Assembly (NCBI GenBank): GCA_003168295.1
Contig: PMST01000434.1
Span: forward strand, 1 to 5,433
Source of the DNA: Actinomycetota bacterium
Lineage (GTDB): Bacteria; Actinomycetota; Actinomycetes; Streptosporangiales; Streptosporangiaceae
Direction of reading: 5' to 3'
Length of the DNA: 5,433 nucleotides
A model generated the notes under the pieces. The model had not been told where the DNA came from, searched no databases, and worked only from the letters and a program-made list of their open reading frames with translations. Position numbers and translations under genes: made by a program. Below are positions 4,718 through 5,433 of the stretch, piece after piece. How positions within the stretch are numbered: the stretch's first letter is position 1; each line of letters begins with the position of its first letter.

Positions 4718-4906
4718 ATGACACCGCACACGAAGTGGGCGATAGCCGGGGTCGTCCTCGGACTGATCCTGTTCATCATCAGCCCGTGGCTGGCGATCGG
4801 GGTCATTGTCCTCGCGCTCGCCGTCCCCGCGGGCGCCTGGCTGATGCTCGATGAGTCGCAGCGACGCCGGTACCGCGAGCTCCGCCGTCGGCGCGAGATC
4901 CGCTAG
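4718..4906 (+). CDS. Small two-helix membrane protein of unknown function
   Basis: A 62-residue protein starts at ATG 4718 with TGGAG 5 nt upstream. After a short N-terminus (MTPHTKW), residues 8-43 are almost wholly hydrophobic, broken only by a Ser-Pro-Trp turn at 22-24, so it probably forms a helical hairpin of two membrane segments (about 8-22 and 25-43). The tail (44-62) is strongly basic, with seven Arg in QRRRYRELRRRREIR, which should stay in the cytoplasm with the N-terminus. An open frame extends upstream to 4340, but that part is antisense to the HhH gene and lacks a ribosome site, so the internal ATG is taken. The VOC gene follows 17 nt later, suggesting co-transcription. I recognise no family; small membrane proteins of this shape are common in actinobacteria. 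Confidence 0.75.
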   Translation: MTPHTKWAIAGVVLGLILFIISPWLAIGVIVLALAVPAGAWLMLDESQRRRYRELRRRREIR

Positions 4907-4923
4907 TCCGTACGGGAGGGCAC

Positions 4924-5427
4924 ATGGCCGTCCGCCGCCTCAACCACGCTGTGCTGTACGTGCACGGTCTTGAGCGCACCGTCGATTTTTACGTCAGCAC
5001 CCTCGGCTTCGAGGTCCGGGTGCAGATGCCCGGCCGCGCCGCGTTCTTGCGCGCCCCGGATTCCGCCAACGATCATGACCTGGGCCTGTTCGAGATCGGC
5101 ACCGGTCACGCACCCGACCGCCCGGAAAACCCCGGCCTCTACCACCTGGCCTGGGAGGTCGGCACGCTGGCGGACCTGGCCGACGCGCGGGCCAAGCTCG
5201 GCGCGGCCGGCGCGCTGGTGGGAGAGAGCGACCACCGGGTGTCCAAGTCGCTGTACGCCAAGGATCCGAGCGGCATCGAGTTCGAGGTGCTGTGGCGGGT
5301 GCCGGCTCAGGACTGGGAAGCCGAGATGGCCAAGGGCAGCATGACCGTCCCGCTCGACTGGGACGCGACGCTCGCCCGCTGGGGCCGCGACCAGGTGACC
5401 GGCGCCGCCGCCGGCTCACCCACCTGA
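4924..5427 (+). CDS. VOC-superfamily protein (glyoxalase / extradiol dioxygenase-like)
   Basis: The 167-residue protein has one vicinal-oxygen-chelate domain made of two beta-alpha-beta modules: about 4-60 (LNHAVLYVHGLERTVDFYVSTLGFE) and about 72-124 (YHLAWEVG ... KDPSGIEFEVLW). Expected metal ligands are His8, His74 and Glu121, the last at the standard position in the DPxG-x-x-x-E motif, so a divalent-metal enzyme is likely. His51 in NDHDLGLFE is another conserved-looking position. The closest general type is catechol 2,3-dioxygenase-like VOC proteins, but substrate and reaction cannot be assigned. A 40-residue tail rich in Trp and Asp follows the domain. ATG 4924 has GGGAGGG ending 3 nt upstream. 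The gene follows the small membrane protein by 17 nt, probably in one operon. No secretion signal is present, so it is cytoplasmic. The frame closes just inside the window. Confidence 0.9.
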   Translation: MAVRRLNHAVLYVHGLERTVDFYVSTLGFEVRVQMPGRAAFLRAPDSANDHDLGLFEIGTGHAPDRPENPGLYHLAWEVGTLADLADARAKLGAAGALVGESDHRVSKSLYAKDPSGIEFEVLWRVPAQDWEAEMAKGSMTVPLDWDATLARWGRDQVTGAAAGSPT

Positions 5428-5433
5428 AGCGCC

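Noticed and set aside
5098..5109. Operator-like string GGCACCGGTCAC inside the VOC gene
   Set aside because: Only one arm and the core match; two mismatches in the other arm and a position inside an unrelated coding region make chance likely.

Overview
The window is GC-rich throughout, with GTG and TTG starts and strong G/C preference at third codon positions. It carries a small HhH-GPD protein of a type I associate mainly with actinobacteria. Together these suggest an actinomycete chromosome; the genus cannot be read from the sequence. Nothing indicates a plasmid, phage, transposon, tRNA, rRNA or CRISPR array.

The left two thirds (1-3915) is an alpha-galactoside utilisation locus. A LacI-family repressor (375-1553, minus) and the N-terminal part of a lipoprotein sugar-binding protein of an ABC importer (1-382, minus, cut by the window edge) overlap by 8 nt and read leftward. 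A cytoplasmic GH36 alpha-galactosidase (1651-3915, plus) reads rightward from the opposite side of a 97-nt intergenic region. Two near-identical palindromes with core GTGACCGGTCAC, 27 bp apart centre to centre, sit at the repressor's own start. One covers its predicted -10/spacer and the other lies just inside the coding region. The predicted promoter places transcription start on the A of the repressor ATG, so its mRNA is probably leaderless. The likely circuit is: the importer brings in alpha-galactosides, the GH36 enzyme hydrolyses them in the cytoplasm, and the repressor controls its own importer operon and probably the divergent enzyme gene until an inducing sugar appears. The remaining importer genes (permeases) would be expected to the left of the window.

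The repressor recognition helix (SYQTVSRV) matches that of E. coli LacI, and the operator arms (TTGTGA) match the lac operator arms; only the central four bases differ. A 14-bp perfect hairpin lies in the 3' end of the repressor gene, just ahead of the binding-protein ribosome site, inside a C-terminal tail that looks like an add-on to the LacI fold.

The right third (3916-5433) is unrelated housekeeping or uncharacterised sequence. It holds a convergent HhH-GPD protein (3961-4542, minus) whose usual glycosylase catalytic residues are not visible. Divergent from it is a two-gene unit of a 62-residue membrane protein (4718-4906, plus) and a VOC-superfamily protein (4924-5427, plus) separated by 17 nt.

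I see no clearly new defence or mobile system. The most interesting material is the regulatory architecture at 1535-1612 and the hairpin at 417-449.
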